This document shows, piece after piece, positions 33,441-40,674 of a stretch of 64,000 bases of DNA. The stretch's first letter is position 1. Every line of letters begins with the position of its first letter. Source of the DNA: Actinomadura hallensis. Lineage in GTDB: Bacteria > Actinomycetota > Actinomycetes > Streptosporangiales > Streptosporangiaceae. A program made the translations under genes and the position numbers. The notes beneath the pieces were generated by a model. The model saw only the letters and a program-made list of their open reading frames with translations. It did not search any database and had not been told where the DNA came from. The DNA is taken from positions 6,572,001 through 6,636,000 of the forward strand of contig NZ_VFPO01000001.1 of NCBI RefSeq assembly GCF_006716765.1, written 5' to 3'.

Positions 33441-34841
33441 GTGCGAGTGCTTTCCCTGGACTGCTGGTGGAACGAATCGAGCGTCGACTACTATGCGTTT
33501 CGGGATCCTGTATCAGTTTTTGACTATGATGTAGTCATATGGGATCCGATGAACACTCCAGGCACCTATGGGGTAGAGCCATTTCGTGAAACATTTCAGG
33601 GTGTGCGGCAAATATCAGAGGACGAGTCCCCACGATTTATGAGCGATCTGTCACGCCGCAAACAAGAGTTCCTGCAGTTCGTTGAAATGGGGCGCGCCTT
33701 GGTAGTCTTCATGGCTCCTAATGTGATCGTCAGTGTACACACCGGTGAACGCGAAACTTCGGGGACGGGGAAAAATCGACACGTAACGAAAATTGTTGAG
33801 AGTGTTGACCTGCTAAGTGCCCTTCCAGTCGAAGGCGAGTTTTTCCCTGGCGTGGGATACGAAATTGCGGCCAGAGACAACGAATTTGGTCGGCTACTCA
33901 GCAAATACTCGGAACGATGGTGCTATCGAGCCATTCTAGAGAAATATCCGGGGCGGCCCCTTGCAGTCGTGAAAGGGACCGACAAAGTAGTGTCGGCTGT
34001 GACGCACAACGATCGCGATGGCATGGTCCTGATGCTGCCGGACTTTGTCGATCCTGAGGTTGAGGACGTAGACGCAGAGGAGGAAAATGCTGATGGCGGA
34101 TCACAAGTAGATGAAGATATTGAAGATCTGCTTCGATGGATCAAGGACCTTCATTCCCCATCCGAAGAATTGCCCAGGTGGGTAGAAAATTTCTCCTTCG
34201 TCGAGGATCTTCTGAGGGCCGAAGAGATTAGGCAACTAGAGAAGCGGCGTCAGCAACTTTTGCTTGAGATCGATAAAAAGAAGCTCGAACAAGCCGAGTC
34301 CGATGACTGGAAGTTGCTATTCACGGCGCAGGGGGCAACCTTGGAGCATCAGGTTGCGCTTGCTTTTGAAGTCTTGGGGTTCGAGGTTGAGCGCGGGGAA
34401 AAGGGGCGCACAGATCTTCGTATAAAATGGCAAGGCAAGAAAGCCGTCGTGGAGGTAAAGGGAGTCGGCAAGAGCGCCTCGGAAAAGAACGCCGCCCAAC
34501 TAGAAAAATGGGCATCGGAGGAGACTATCAGTTCCGGCATGCCTCCAAAAGGGGTGCTGGTAGTAAATGCATGGAAGAATCTCCCGCCGGACGAAAGAGT
34601 GCAACCGGCTTTCCCTGAACAGATGCTCCCATTTAGCGTGAATAGGGGACACTGTCTAATTACGGGATTGCAGTTGCTGGCAATGGTTCGTGCCTGCAAA
34701 TCTGATCCCAGTGAGCGCGATGCGATTTGCGCCTCCATCATGGAAACGGTCGGAACCGTGGACGGTTGGGATGACCTCGATCAGATCTTCGTTGCTGCTG
34801 AGCGTTCAGAGCTGGCAGAGGCCGATAGCGCAGAAGTATGA
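33441..34841 (+). CDS. PD-(D/E)XK nuclease-like protein, AICE cargo (candidate defence gene)
   Basis: A 466-residue protein I do not recognise as a named family. The C-terminal domain (about 295-415) has a restriction-endonuclease-like pattern: Glu302 (LEHQVALAFEVLGFEVE), Asp325 (GRTDLRI), Glu338-x-Lys340 (VEVKG) and Gln353. A coiled coil spans about 255-290 and an acidic linker about 203-230. The N-terminus (LSLDCWW, YDVVIWDP, ALVVFMAP) suggests an alpha/beta sensor domain. Base composition is clearly lower in GC than its neighbours, indicating recent transfer. The GTG at 33441 follows AGAAAGGA. An Mrr-like or other anti-phage nuclease role is inferred. Confidence 0.7.
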   Translation: MRVLSLDCWWNESSVDYYAFRDPVSVFDYDVVIWDPMNTPGTYGVEPFRETFQGVRQISEDESPRFMSDLSRRKQEFLQFVEMGRALVVFMAPNVIVSVHTGERETSGTGKNRHVTKIVESVDLLSALPVEGEFFPGVGYEIAARDNEFGRLLSKYSERWCYRAILEKYPGRPLAVVKGTDKVVSAVTHNDRDGMVLMLPDFVDPEVEDVDAEEENADGGSQVDEDIEDLLRWIKDLHSPSEELPRWVENFSFVEDLLRAEEIRQLEKRRQQLLLEIDKKKLEQAESDDWKLLFTAQGATLEHQVALAFEVLGFEVERGEKGRTDLRIKWQGKKAVVEVKGVGKSASEKNAAQLEKWASEETISSGMPPKGVLVVNAWKNLPPDERVQPAFPEQMLPFSVNRGHCLITGLQLLAMVRACKSDPSERDAICASIMETVGTVDGWDDLDQIFVAAERSELAEADSAEV

Positions 34842-35167
34842 CGCTTTCATCGGTGATCTGGACCGCGGTTCGCTGCCGAATTGGGCTGTTTGGGATCAAG
34901 GAGCGGCGGCGCTCAGGCCGCTGCGCGGCCCCGCGCCAGGCCGCCCGGAGCGTGCGGCGTGGGCGCCGGTCACCGGACGGCCGCGCCGGGCCGCGCATCG
35001 CGAGCACTCCGGCCCGTCCGACAGTCGCCGGCGGTCACGGGGTCCGCGCCGCCGCCCAGGTCACAGGCCACCACGTGGCCAAGGTCTTCTATGCCTCCGG
35101 CGGGGGCACTCCGACTCCGGGAAGCCGGGGCCGCGCCTGTCACGGTTGTTGGTGGCTTGGGGATGCC
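34842..35167. other. Noncoding stretch with diverged duplicate segments, inside AICE
   Basis: No supported gene. Segments at about 34951-35003 and 35091-35165 resemble 35656-35707 and 35962-36025 beyond attR (roughly 80% in the first block by eye). They look like remnants of an older duplicated sequence. Confidence 0.5.
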
Positions 35168-35317
35168 TGAGCTTCCCGTCTGCCGCCGTCCCGATCGGAG
35201 ATCTACCAGACCAGGACCAGGGGGCCAAGGTCGTTCGTCCGGCGGGGCGCTCCACCTTGGCCCCCTGGTCCTGGCCCGGCAGCGCGGAGCGCGGGACGAC
35301 GGCAGACGGGAAGCTCA
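35168..35317. repeat. 150-bp nested inverted repeat
   Basis: Outer 25-base arms (35168-35192 and 35293-35317) pair with one mismatch. Inner 21-base arms (35211-35231 and 35254-35274) pair perfectly around a 22-base loop. The unpaired spacers between arms are 18 bases on both sides. It lies between the cargo nuclease gene and attR. It could be a strong terminator, a single-strand origin, or a small palindromic mobile repeat. Confidence 0.75.
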
Positions 35318-35353
35318 GGCGGGGCGAGTGGTGTGGATGGTCCGCAGTCGTGC

Positions 35354-35375
35354 CCGTGCCCGTTGCGTGCCCGAT
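35354..35375 (+). promoter_or_regulatory. Candidate integrase arm-type site, right copy
   Basis: Identical over 22 bases to 22267-22288. It lies 97 bases inside attR. Confidence 0.4.
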
Positions 35376-35472
35376 GCCAAGGTGATCAAGGGGGACTCAC
35401 GGTCACTTGCGGGGAGATGCGCCGAGGGTGCCCAGGTCAGGGGATCGGCAGGTCAGGGGCGGGGTTCATGAT

Positions 35473-35520
35473 CGGCTTTGCAAGCCGGGTGTCAGGGGTT
35501 CGAATCCCCTAGGCTCCACC
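35473..35520 (+). repeat. attR: attR (48-bp att core repeat)
   Basis: Exact copy of 22148-22195, the 3' part of tRNA-Ala. The 5' part of the tRNA is absent here, so this is not a functional tRNA gene. Confidence 0.95.
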
Positions 35521-35526
35521 ACCAAA

Positions 35527-35559
35527 AACGCCCCCGTCCGACTCGCGGACGGGGGCGTT
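35527..35559. terminator. Original tRNA-Ala terminator, displaced by integration
   Basis: AACGCCCCCGTCCG pairs with CGGACGGGGGCGTT around ACTCG in a perfect 14-bp stem, with an A-run before it. It lies seven bases after attR, where the tRNA-Ala terminator would have been before insertion. Confidence 0.8.
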
Positions 35560-36028
35560 CGTGCAATTAGCGGGCCATTAGACCACCGGGACGAGCACGC
35601 TGGTAGGGCGGCGGTGCTCAAGGCTGTGGCGTGGCCTCGCGTCTGGCGGTCGGCGCGTGCGGCTTGGGGGTCGGTCACCGGACGGCGTGCTGGGGCGCGC
35701 ATCGCGATGTGTCCGCTGGTCCCCCCCGACCGTCCGTGAGGGGGCGACATCGCCGCGCTCTTCACCAGTCCTCGTCGATTGCCGCCAGACGTGCTCGGAA
35801 CCTGTGTCCATCACGGCTGGGCACGTTGTGTGCGACAACATCGAGCACCTAACGGACCTCGGTCATGCTGGTGCAACATCCCCAGCAGCCACAGCCGACA
35901 TCGAGTCGGCTGGATACTCAGGTCGCCGCCGTCGGCGGGTATCGGACGGGGCCGCGGTTCGTGCATGCCTCCGGCGGGGGTTTCAGCCGAGGGCGCGCCC
36001 GTCACGGTTGTTGATTGGGGGAAGTCGG
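35560..36028. other. Noncoding stretch outside attR with diverged duplicate segments
   Basis: No supported gene. It holds the outer copies (35656-35707 and 35962-36025) of the duplicated segments also seen inside the element at 34951-35165. Confidence 0.45.
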
Positions 36029-36388
36029 CTACGCGTCTGCTGGGTCGGGTAGTGACAAGGCGTCCGAGTCGCTCAGTCCCTTGCGGGACGCCAGTTGACG
36101 ACGAACGCGGACTTGTGCCTTTGTTCGCGGTCGGTACTTCGGTTCCCTGCCGCAGCCGCAGAATTGGAAACCCTCGTAGCGCAGGCCTGCGCCGAGGACG
36201 GCGGCGACGGCCGCCCAACCGCTGTCGTTCGTCTTGCGGGGCGCGGCGAAGTCATGGCCTGCGAACACCATCGGCTCACGGCAACGCGTGCAGAGATGCT
36301 CCGCGCCGTCCCACGGGAACTTGTGGCTCTGTCGGCAAGGCACGCACACATAGTGCACCTTGTACGTGGTCTCCGCGTACCTGCACAT
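36029..36388 (-). CDS. Cys-rich conserved actinobacterial hypothetical protein
   Basis: A 119-residue protein beginning MCRYAETTYKVHYVCVPCR, with later CTRCREPM, a basic FAAPRK stretch and CGCGREPKYRPRT. The CxxC pairs suggest a zinc ribbon. Similar proteins are common in actinomycetes, sometimes misnamed deoxyxylulose-5-phosphate synthase; they have no relation to that enzyme. Function unknown. The ATG at 36388 opens the conserved region. Confidence 0.78.
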   Translation of the reverse strand: MCRYAETTYKVHYVCVPCRQSHKFPWDGAEHLCTRCREPMVFAGHDFAAPRKTNDSGWAAVAAVLGAGLRYEGFQFCGCGREPKYRPRTKAQVRVRRQLASRKGLSDSDALSLPDPADA

Positions 36389-36578
36389 GGCATGAGCGTA
36401 CCTATGAGGCTGTAGGCGCAAGCCGAGAATCTCGACCTACCCCTGCCCGTGGCCGAGTGTGTCAATTCGTTGTGGTCTACTGCGGAACCTGGTCTGTGAG
36501 CGCGAAAGCACAGTCCCGGGAGGTGACAACCCTGCGGGGTGGCTTCGCGTCGGGCGCCGGCTTTGAGTGTGTTCGTCG

Positions 36579-36971
36579 TCAGGAGGGTCGGTCGGGGTTC
36601 CAGCGGAGGTCGGAAGCGGGTTTCGGTTGCGGTGGGCGGGGGGCCTGGGTGACGAACCATTCGGGGCGGCCGCGGTGGTCGCGTCGGACTCCGAGAGCCG
36701 TGGTGTAGTTACGGCCCTCCAGGTCGACCGTGTCCAGCTCCTCCTGGATGTGGGTTTCGATCAGGTCCAGCGGGGTGAGGCCGACCTCGTCGGCGTCGCT
36801 TTGCAGCGCGGAGACGTACTCCGTCAGGACGTCCTCCGGGAGGACGAGGCGTGGCCGCCGACCAGTCGGTCGCCCGGTGGGGAGGGTCACCTCATAGACG
36901 CCGGGCGCCTGCTCGGAAAGGGTGTAGCCGAGACGGCGGAGCCGGGCGATGAGATCGGCGGCCACGTCCAT
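36579..36971 (-). CDS. Small protein coupled to secreted RNase-like gene, candidate immunity protein
   Basis: A 130-residue soluble protein of unknown family. The first half (DLIARLRRLGYTLSEQAPGVYEVTLPTG) looks alpha/beta. The middle is helical and acidic (LVLPEDVLTEYVSALQSDADEVG). The C-terminus is Pro-rich. Its ATG overlaps the stop of the upstream secreted protein (TGATG), so translation is coupled. Toxin-immunity pairs are often organised this way; immunity is inferred from context only. Confidence 0.62.
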   Translation of the reverse strand: MDVAADLIARLRRLGYTLSEQAPGVYEVTLPTGRPTGRRPRLVLPEDVLTEYVSALQSDADEVGLTPLDLIETHIQEELDTVDLEGRNYTTALGVRRDHRGRPEWFVTQAPRPPQPKPASDLRWNPDRPS

Positions 36972-37528
36972 CAGCAGTGCGTTCCCGCCGGGTAGCTGGT
37001 GATGATGTTGTTGTCCCGGTTCGAGACGATCATCTTGAAGATCTGCTTGCGCACGACCTGGCCCGTCCGGAGGTTCTTGAGATAGAGCAGCCGCGAGTAG
37101 CAGGACTTCCCGCCGCCGTGGCTGGACCTGTCGGGGTCGGACGTGTTGTGGCTCATCGCCAGGTCGGCGACGTCCCGCCAGTTCTGGTACGTGCCGGCCG
37201 CCATTCTTTCGAAGTCGGCTCGGTGGCGCCAGAGGATGTGCCGGTATCCCCAGGTCGGGGTCGAACTGTACTTCGGGCCGCCGCAGCGCAGGGCGTAGTC
37301 GACGACGCGGTTCTTGGTGAACAACCGCACCAGCTTCTGCGGGTCGGTGCTGCGGCCGCAGGCACCCCACGGCGGTGCGGCCCGCACCTGTGCGCTGGTC
37401 ACCGCGTGGTCCGGGCCGGTGGCCCAGGCGAGGCGGTCCACCGAGGACGGGCCTTCATCGGCCGCGGCGGTGCCGGTCGGGCTGAGGAGTGCAGCAGCGA
37501 GAACTGTGCCGAACATTGTGGCTCGCAT
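36971..37528 (-). CDS. Secreted protein with RNase-like toxin C-terminus (candidate)
   Basis: A protein of 185 residues from the ATG at 37528 (188 from a GTG at 37537). A signal peptide (MFGTVLAAALLSPTGTAAA) is followed by about 160 residues with four Cys, consistent with two disulfides. GYRHILWRHRADFERM and the terminal NNIITSYPAG resemble the catalytic His-Arg-His and TSYP ends of BECR/RNase A-like bacterial toxins. That similarity is from memory of the pattern, not a search. A TAGCGT lies seven bases before the ATG, suggesting a leaderless message. Confidence 0.6.
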   Translation of the reverse strand: MRATMFGTVLAAALLSPTGTAAADEGPSSVDRLAWATGPDHAVTSAQVRAAPPWGACGRSTDPQKLVRLFTKNRVVDYALRCGGPKYSSTPTWGYRHILWRHRADFERMAAGTYQNWRDVADLAMSHNTSDPDRSSHGGGKSCYSRLLYLKNLRTGQVVRKQIFKMIVSNRDNNIITSYPAGTHC

Positions 37529-37725
37529 GCGCGCCACGCTATCGTGCGCACTCCATTTTGGGCCGATTTCCGAGGTCGCCGAAACCGCGAAGTGGCGGAG
37601 ATCTCACTTCGTGGTTACGCGGAACGATGGACATTTATGGAACGGGGCGATATTCCGGATTTGCCGGATTGTAAGTATTGTCCTGCTGTGCACCTGGTTG
37701 GTGCGCTGTTACGACGGCCAGGGGG

Positions 37726-38220
37726 TCAGGGAAGAAGCGCTTCGTCGTTGCGGAGTTTGGTTATCGCCCGGGAGACCGTGGATTTCACCGTTCCCACGCT
37801 CACGCCGAGAATCTGGGCGATCTCCCGTTCGGACATGTCCTCGTAGTAGCGGAGCATGACGGTGAGGCGTTGACGCTCGGGGAGGCGTTGCAGCGCGCGG
37901 CTCAGTGCGTCGCGCATCTCGGTCTGGTCCGTGTGGTCGTCGGCGACGGGACGGTCGGGGAGCTGCTCGGTCGGGTAGACGTCCAGTTTCTGCCGGCGCC
38001 ACCAGGAGATCTGCGTGTTGACCATGGCGCGGCGGACGTACCCGTCGACGGCGCCGCGGTCCCGGATGCGGTCCCAGGCCAGGTAGGTCTTGGCGAGCGC
38101 CGCCTGGAGGAGGTCCTCGGCCTCGGCGCGGTCGCTGGTCAGCTGGGTCGCGGCGCGCAGCAGCACCGGTCGGCGTTCCGCCACGTACGCGCGGAACTCC
38201 TCCTGCCGCGACCCGTTCAA
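37726..38220 (-). CDS. SigE-family ECF RNA polymerase sigma factor
   Basis: A 164-residue sigma factor. Region 2 (ERRPVLLRAATQLTSDRAEAEDLLQAALAK and the following 30 residues) and region 4 (LPERQRLTVMLRYYEDMSEREIAQILGVSVGTVKS) are both complete. It belongs to the short actinomycete SigE-like ECF group. No anti-sigma gene is adjacent, so control is unclear. Confidence 0.92.
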   Translation of the reverse strand: MNGSRQEEFRAYVAERRPVLLRAATQLTSDRAEAEDLLQAALAKTYLAWDRIRDRGAVDGYVRRAMVNTQISWWRRQKLDVYPTEQLPDRPVADDHTDQTEMRDALSRALQRLPERQRLTVMLRYYEDMSEREIAQILGVSVGTVKSTVSRAITKLRNDEALLP

Positions 38221-38513
38221 TTCACCACCGGACCAGGGGTTGCGGAGCCGCCGACGGCCGGGTGATCCAGGGCCCGGCCTGCACGCACTCCCGGTACGGT
38301 CGACGATCGCACGTGGATCGTAATTTCGGGTCTACAAAAAAGATATATCCGGGTCAACCGGAGTAGGTTCCTCAACCTGGGTAGATCAAAGGTCTTCCCA
38401 TCGCTGACTTATCGCGACAAACCCGTCGACAACCGGTGTCGCCGCACGTGAACCTTGACCCACCGTCTCACCCCCGGTGACCCAGAGTGATCATCGAAGG
38501 CCGGAGTTTCGCG
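38221..38513. other. Intergenic region with AT-rich patch
   Basis: No gene is seen. An AT-rich patch around 38320-38350 (TACAAAAAAGATATATCC) probably belongs to the promoters of the divergent genes. Confidence 0.4.
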
Positions 38514-39590
38514 ATGCCGTCGACCCACCCCCGTGGAGCAAGCCGCCGCCGACGCCGTGCGGCCGTGCTCGCGGCACCGGGTGACGGCGGTTTCGCGGAA
38601 CGTGCGGAACCTCCGCTGGACGTGGTCGCGGGGACCGTTCTGGACGCCAGCCCCCATCTGCTGATCTTGGCCGCTTCCACAACGGGAGCGGTGGGGAGGG
38701 GCACCGCCGGTGGGGACTCCGCGGTGGAGACGTCTGGCCCTGCTGTGGCCGGGACGTCGATGGGGCGGCACATATCGCTCGGGCAGGGACCGGCGGGGGA
38801 CGAGGTCAGGATCGCGTTGCGGGACGACACGAGCGTGTGGCACGGCGGGCGCGGGGGCCCCGCCGCGTTGCGGCCCGGCCGCTCCGTGATCATCCGGCAG
38901 GGGGAGGAGGGGCTGAGTGCCGGGCGCGTCTGGGTCGACATCCAGCGGGTCGCCGGCACGATCGTGGCGTGCGGGCGGGACACCGTGGAGGTGGACATGG
39001 GTCCCCACCGGGGGAGGACTCATGTGGTGATCCCCCCGGACGCCTTCGAGCGGGTGCTGGTCAGGCATCCGCGGCTGGAGCCCGGCTACCTGATCGACGT
39101 CATCTGCGTGCGGACGCCCGAGGGCCCGCGGGCGGTACGTCCGGGCACGTCGCAGCCCGGGTACCGGCCGGACGACCTCGCCGCGCCGGACGCGGCCGAG
39201 GCCGTGCCCGGGGTGCTGCGCGGGACGGCGACGTGGTTCGGGGGCGCGGGCGATGAGACGCCGGACGGGGCGGCCTACCCGGCGGTCGATTCCGAGGGAT
39301 ACGCCGGGGGGTGCGCGGACGCCCCGTCCGGCTGCGTCCCGTTCCCGTACCTGTCGCTCGGGAGCGGGGTCGCCGTCCGCAACGAGTGCGGCGGGCGCGC
39401 CGCCTTCGTGCCGGTGGTGGAGTGCGGCTGCACGGCGGCCCGCTTCTGCGACCGTTGCGTGGAGTGCGGCGCGTCCCCGCGCGGACGGATCGTCGAGCTG
39501 ACCCCGGCGGTGTTCGCGGGGCTCGGCGGTGAGCTGGACGCGGGGTGCTTCAACGCCGAGGTCCGGGCGGGGGGCGCGGCGCCATGGTGA
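38514..39590 (+). CDS. Protein with RlpA-like double-psi beta-barrel C-terminus
   Basis: A 358-residue protein. The middle (about 100-210) is beta-rich and ends in a proline-arginine linker. The C-terminal 130 residues (GTATWFG, YLSLGSGVAVRNECGG, ELTPAVFAGLGG) resemble a double-psi beta-barrel like RlpA. This part has eight Cys, including CGCTAARFCDRCVECG, unlike RlpA. No clear signal peptide is seen. The ATG at 38514 follows GGAG; a GTG at 38487 is an alternative. The next gene starts within its last codons, so they form an operon. Confidence 0.6.
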   Translation: MPSTHPRGASRRRRRAAVLAAPGDGGFAERAEPPLDVVAGTVLDASPHLLILAASTTGAVGRGTAGGDSAVETSGPAVAGTSMGRHISLGQGPAGDEVRIALRDDTSVWHGGRGGPAALRPGRSVIIRQGEEGLSAGRVWVDIQRVAGTIVACGRDTVEVDMGPHRGRTHVVIPPDAFERVLVRHPRLEPGYLIDVICVRTPEGPRAVRPGTSQPGYRPDDLAAPDAAEAVPGVLRGTATWFGGAGDETPDGAAYPAVDSEGYAGGCADAPSGCVPFPYLSLGSGVAVRNECGGRAAFVPVVECGCTAARFCDRCVECGASPRGRIVELTPAVFAGLGGELDAGCFNAEVRAGGAAPW

Positions 39591-40423
39591 CGGCGTTGCA
39601 GAACACTCAGGTGCTGCTGCTGGCGGCGGTGTTGCTGGCGGCGTGCCTGGCGAAGCTGACGGTCCGGGAGCAGCCCGCGGACGCGCCCGACCATGTCCAC
39701 GGTGTGCCGGTGCCGGCTCCGCCGGCGCGGTTGTCGGCGCTGCGCGACAGCCGCGGCATGGCGGTCGGGCTCGGGGTCGGCGAGGGGGTCCTGGGGCTGG
39801 CACTGCTGGTCACCTCGCATCTGTCGGTGCGGTTGGCGACGACGATGGCGTTCGCGGCCGCGACATGGGTGGTCAGTGAGCTGCGGGTGGGACGCCCGGA
39901 CGCCGGGTGCGGGTGTTTCGGCGGGTTGAGCGCCAAGAGGGTCGGGCGGCGGAGTGTGCTGCGCGCGGTGCTGTTCACCTGCGCCGCGGTCGCGTCGCTG
40001 GGGGCGCCGCTGGCGGGGCTGGACGTGCTGCGCGGGGGCGGTGTGCAGGTCGGGGTCGTGTTCGCGGCGGAGCTGGCGTTGTTCGCGGCGCTGTCGCCGG
40101 AGCTGTCGGCGCTGGTCGGGCGGAGGGGGCTGCCTCCCGGTCATGGGCGTCCGGCGATGCCGTGCGAGCGGCGGCCGAGCCCCATCGAGGAGACGTACGC
40201 GACGCTGTACGACAGCCCGGCGTGGACGGAGCACGAGAACGTCGTCACGAGCGCGGTGCCGCTGGACGTGTGGCGGGAGGGCTGCTGGCGTTTCGTGGTC
40301 TTCCCGGCGCGGGTGGACGGTCAGGAGAGGGAGGTCGTGTTCGCGGTGTCGACCGCTGAGCGCGACCGAAGCGTGAGGTCGGTGCTGGTCGACCCGGAGA
40401 AGAGCTTGTCTGCCGTTCTCTAG
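39584..40423 (+). CDS. MauE/DoxX-like redox membrane protein
   Basis: A 279-residue protein. Four transmembrane helices occupy about 1-180, with the GCGCFGG motif near residue 107 typical of MauE-like proteins thought to act in disulfide exchange. A soluble C-terminal tail of about 90 residues follows. It overlaps the Cys-rich DPBB gene by seven bases, so a role in that protein's disulfide formation is plausible. Confidence 0.78.
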   Translation: MVTALQNTQVLLLAAVLLAACLAKLTVREQPADAPDHVHGVPVPAPPARLSALRDSRGMAVGLGVGEGVLGLALLVTSHLSVRLATTMAFAAATWVVSELRVGRPDAGCGCFGGLSAKRVGRRSVLRAVLFTCAAVASLGAPLAGLDVLRGGGVQVGVVFAAELALFAALSPELSALVGRRGLPPGHGRPAMPCERRPSPIEETYATLYDSPAWTEHENVVTSAVPLDVWREGCWRFVVFPARVDGQEREVVFAVSTAERDRSVRSVLVDPEKSLSAVL

Positions 40424-40499
40424 CGGATTCTTGGGCTCGCTGAATAAACCCGTATAGATCCCTCGCGGAAAGCTCGACGTCTGGACGGGACTTCGGTTT

Positions 40500-40537
40500 T
40501 ATAGCGTTTTCTAGCGCATCCCCTAGAACACGCTATA
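40500..40537. terminator. 15-bp hairpin between convergent genes
   Basis: TATAGCGTTTTCTAG (40500-40514) pairs with CTAGAACACGCTATA (40523-40537) with one mismatch and an 8-base loop. It lies between the MauE-like gene and the AAA ATPase gene, so it may stop transcription from either side. It is unusually AT-rich for this window. Confidence 0.55.
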
Positions 40538-40566
40538 CAGCGCTAAGGGCATGCGAGGTATATCTA

Positions 40567-40596
40567 CGGCTCTCTAGGGATTTCGCTAGAGAGCCG
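40567..40596. terminator. 11-bp hairpin between convergent genes
   Basis: CGGCTCTCTAG pairs perfectly with CTAGAGAGCCG around an 8-base loop. It is the second hairpin in this 251-bp convergent gap and also has CTAG at the loop base. Confidence 0.6.
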
Positions 40597-40674
40597 AATA
40601 GTTGGCGGACGACTGGGGCGATGCGGCTTCGGCCTCTGGCTTTTTCGCTGGAGACCTAGTTGGAGTCGAAGCGG

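Larger units (their letters stand above)
22148..35520. mobile_element. pSAM2-like integrative and conjugative element (AICE) in tRNA-Ala
   Basis: A 13.4-kb element bounded by identical 48-bp direct repeats at the 3' end of tRNA-Ala. It encodes a tyrosine integrase next to attL, excisionase, RepSA-type initiator, FtsK-type transfer protein, Pra-like activator and GntR/KorSA-type regulator, all on the minus strand. This is the defining gene set of AICEs, which excise, replicate by rolling circle and transfer double-stranded DNA. The right part carries accessory genes and an insertion sequence. Core genes look intact, so it may be functional. Confidence 0.93.

Noticed and set aside
34690..35385. 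231-aa plus-strand frame at the right end of the AICE
   Set aside because: It runs through the nested inverted repeat and overlaps the end of the nuclease-like gene; no domain.
35473..35518. Possible second tRNA-Ala
   Set aside because: Only the 3' part is present; it is the attR copy, without acceptor 5' strand or D arm.
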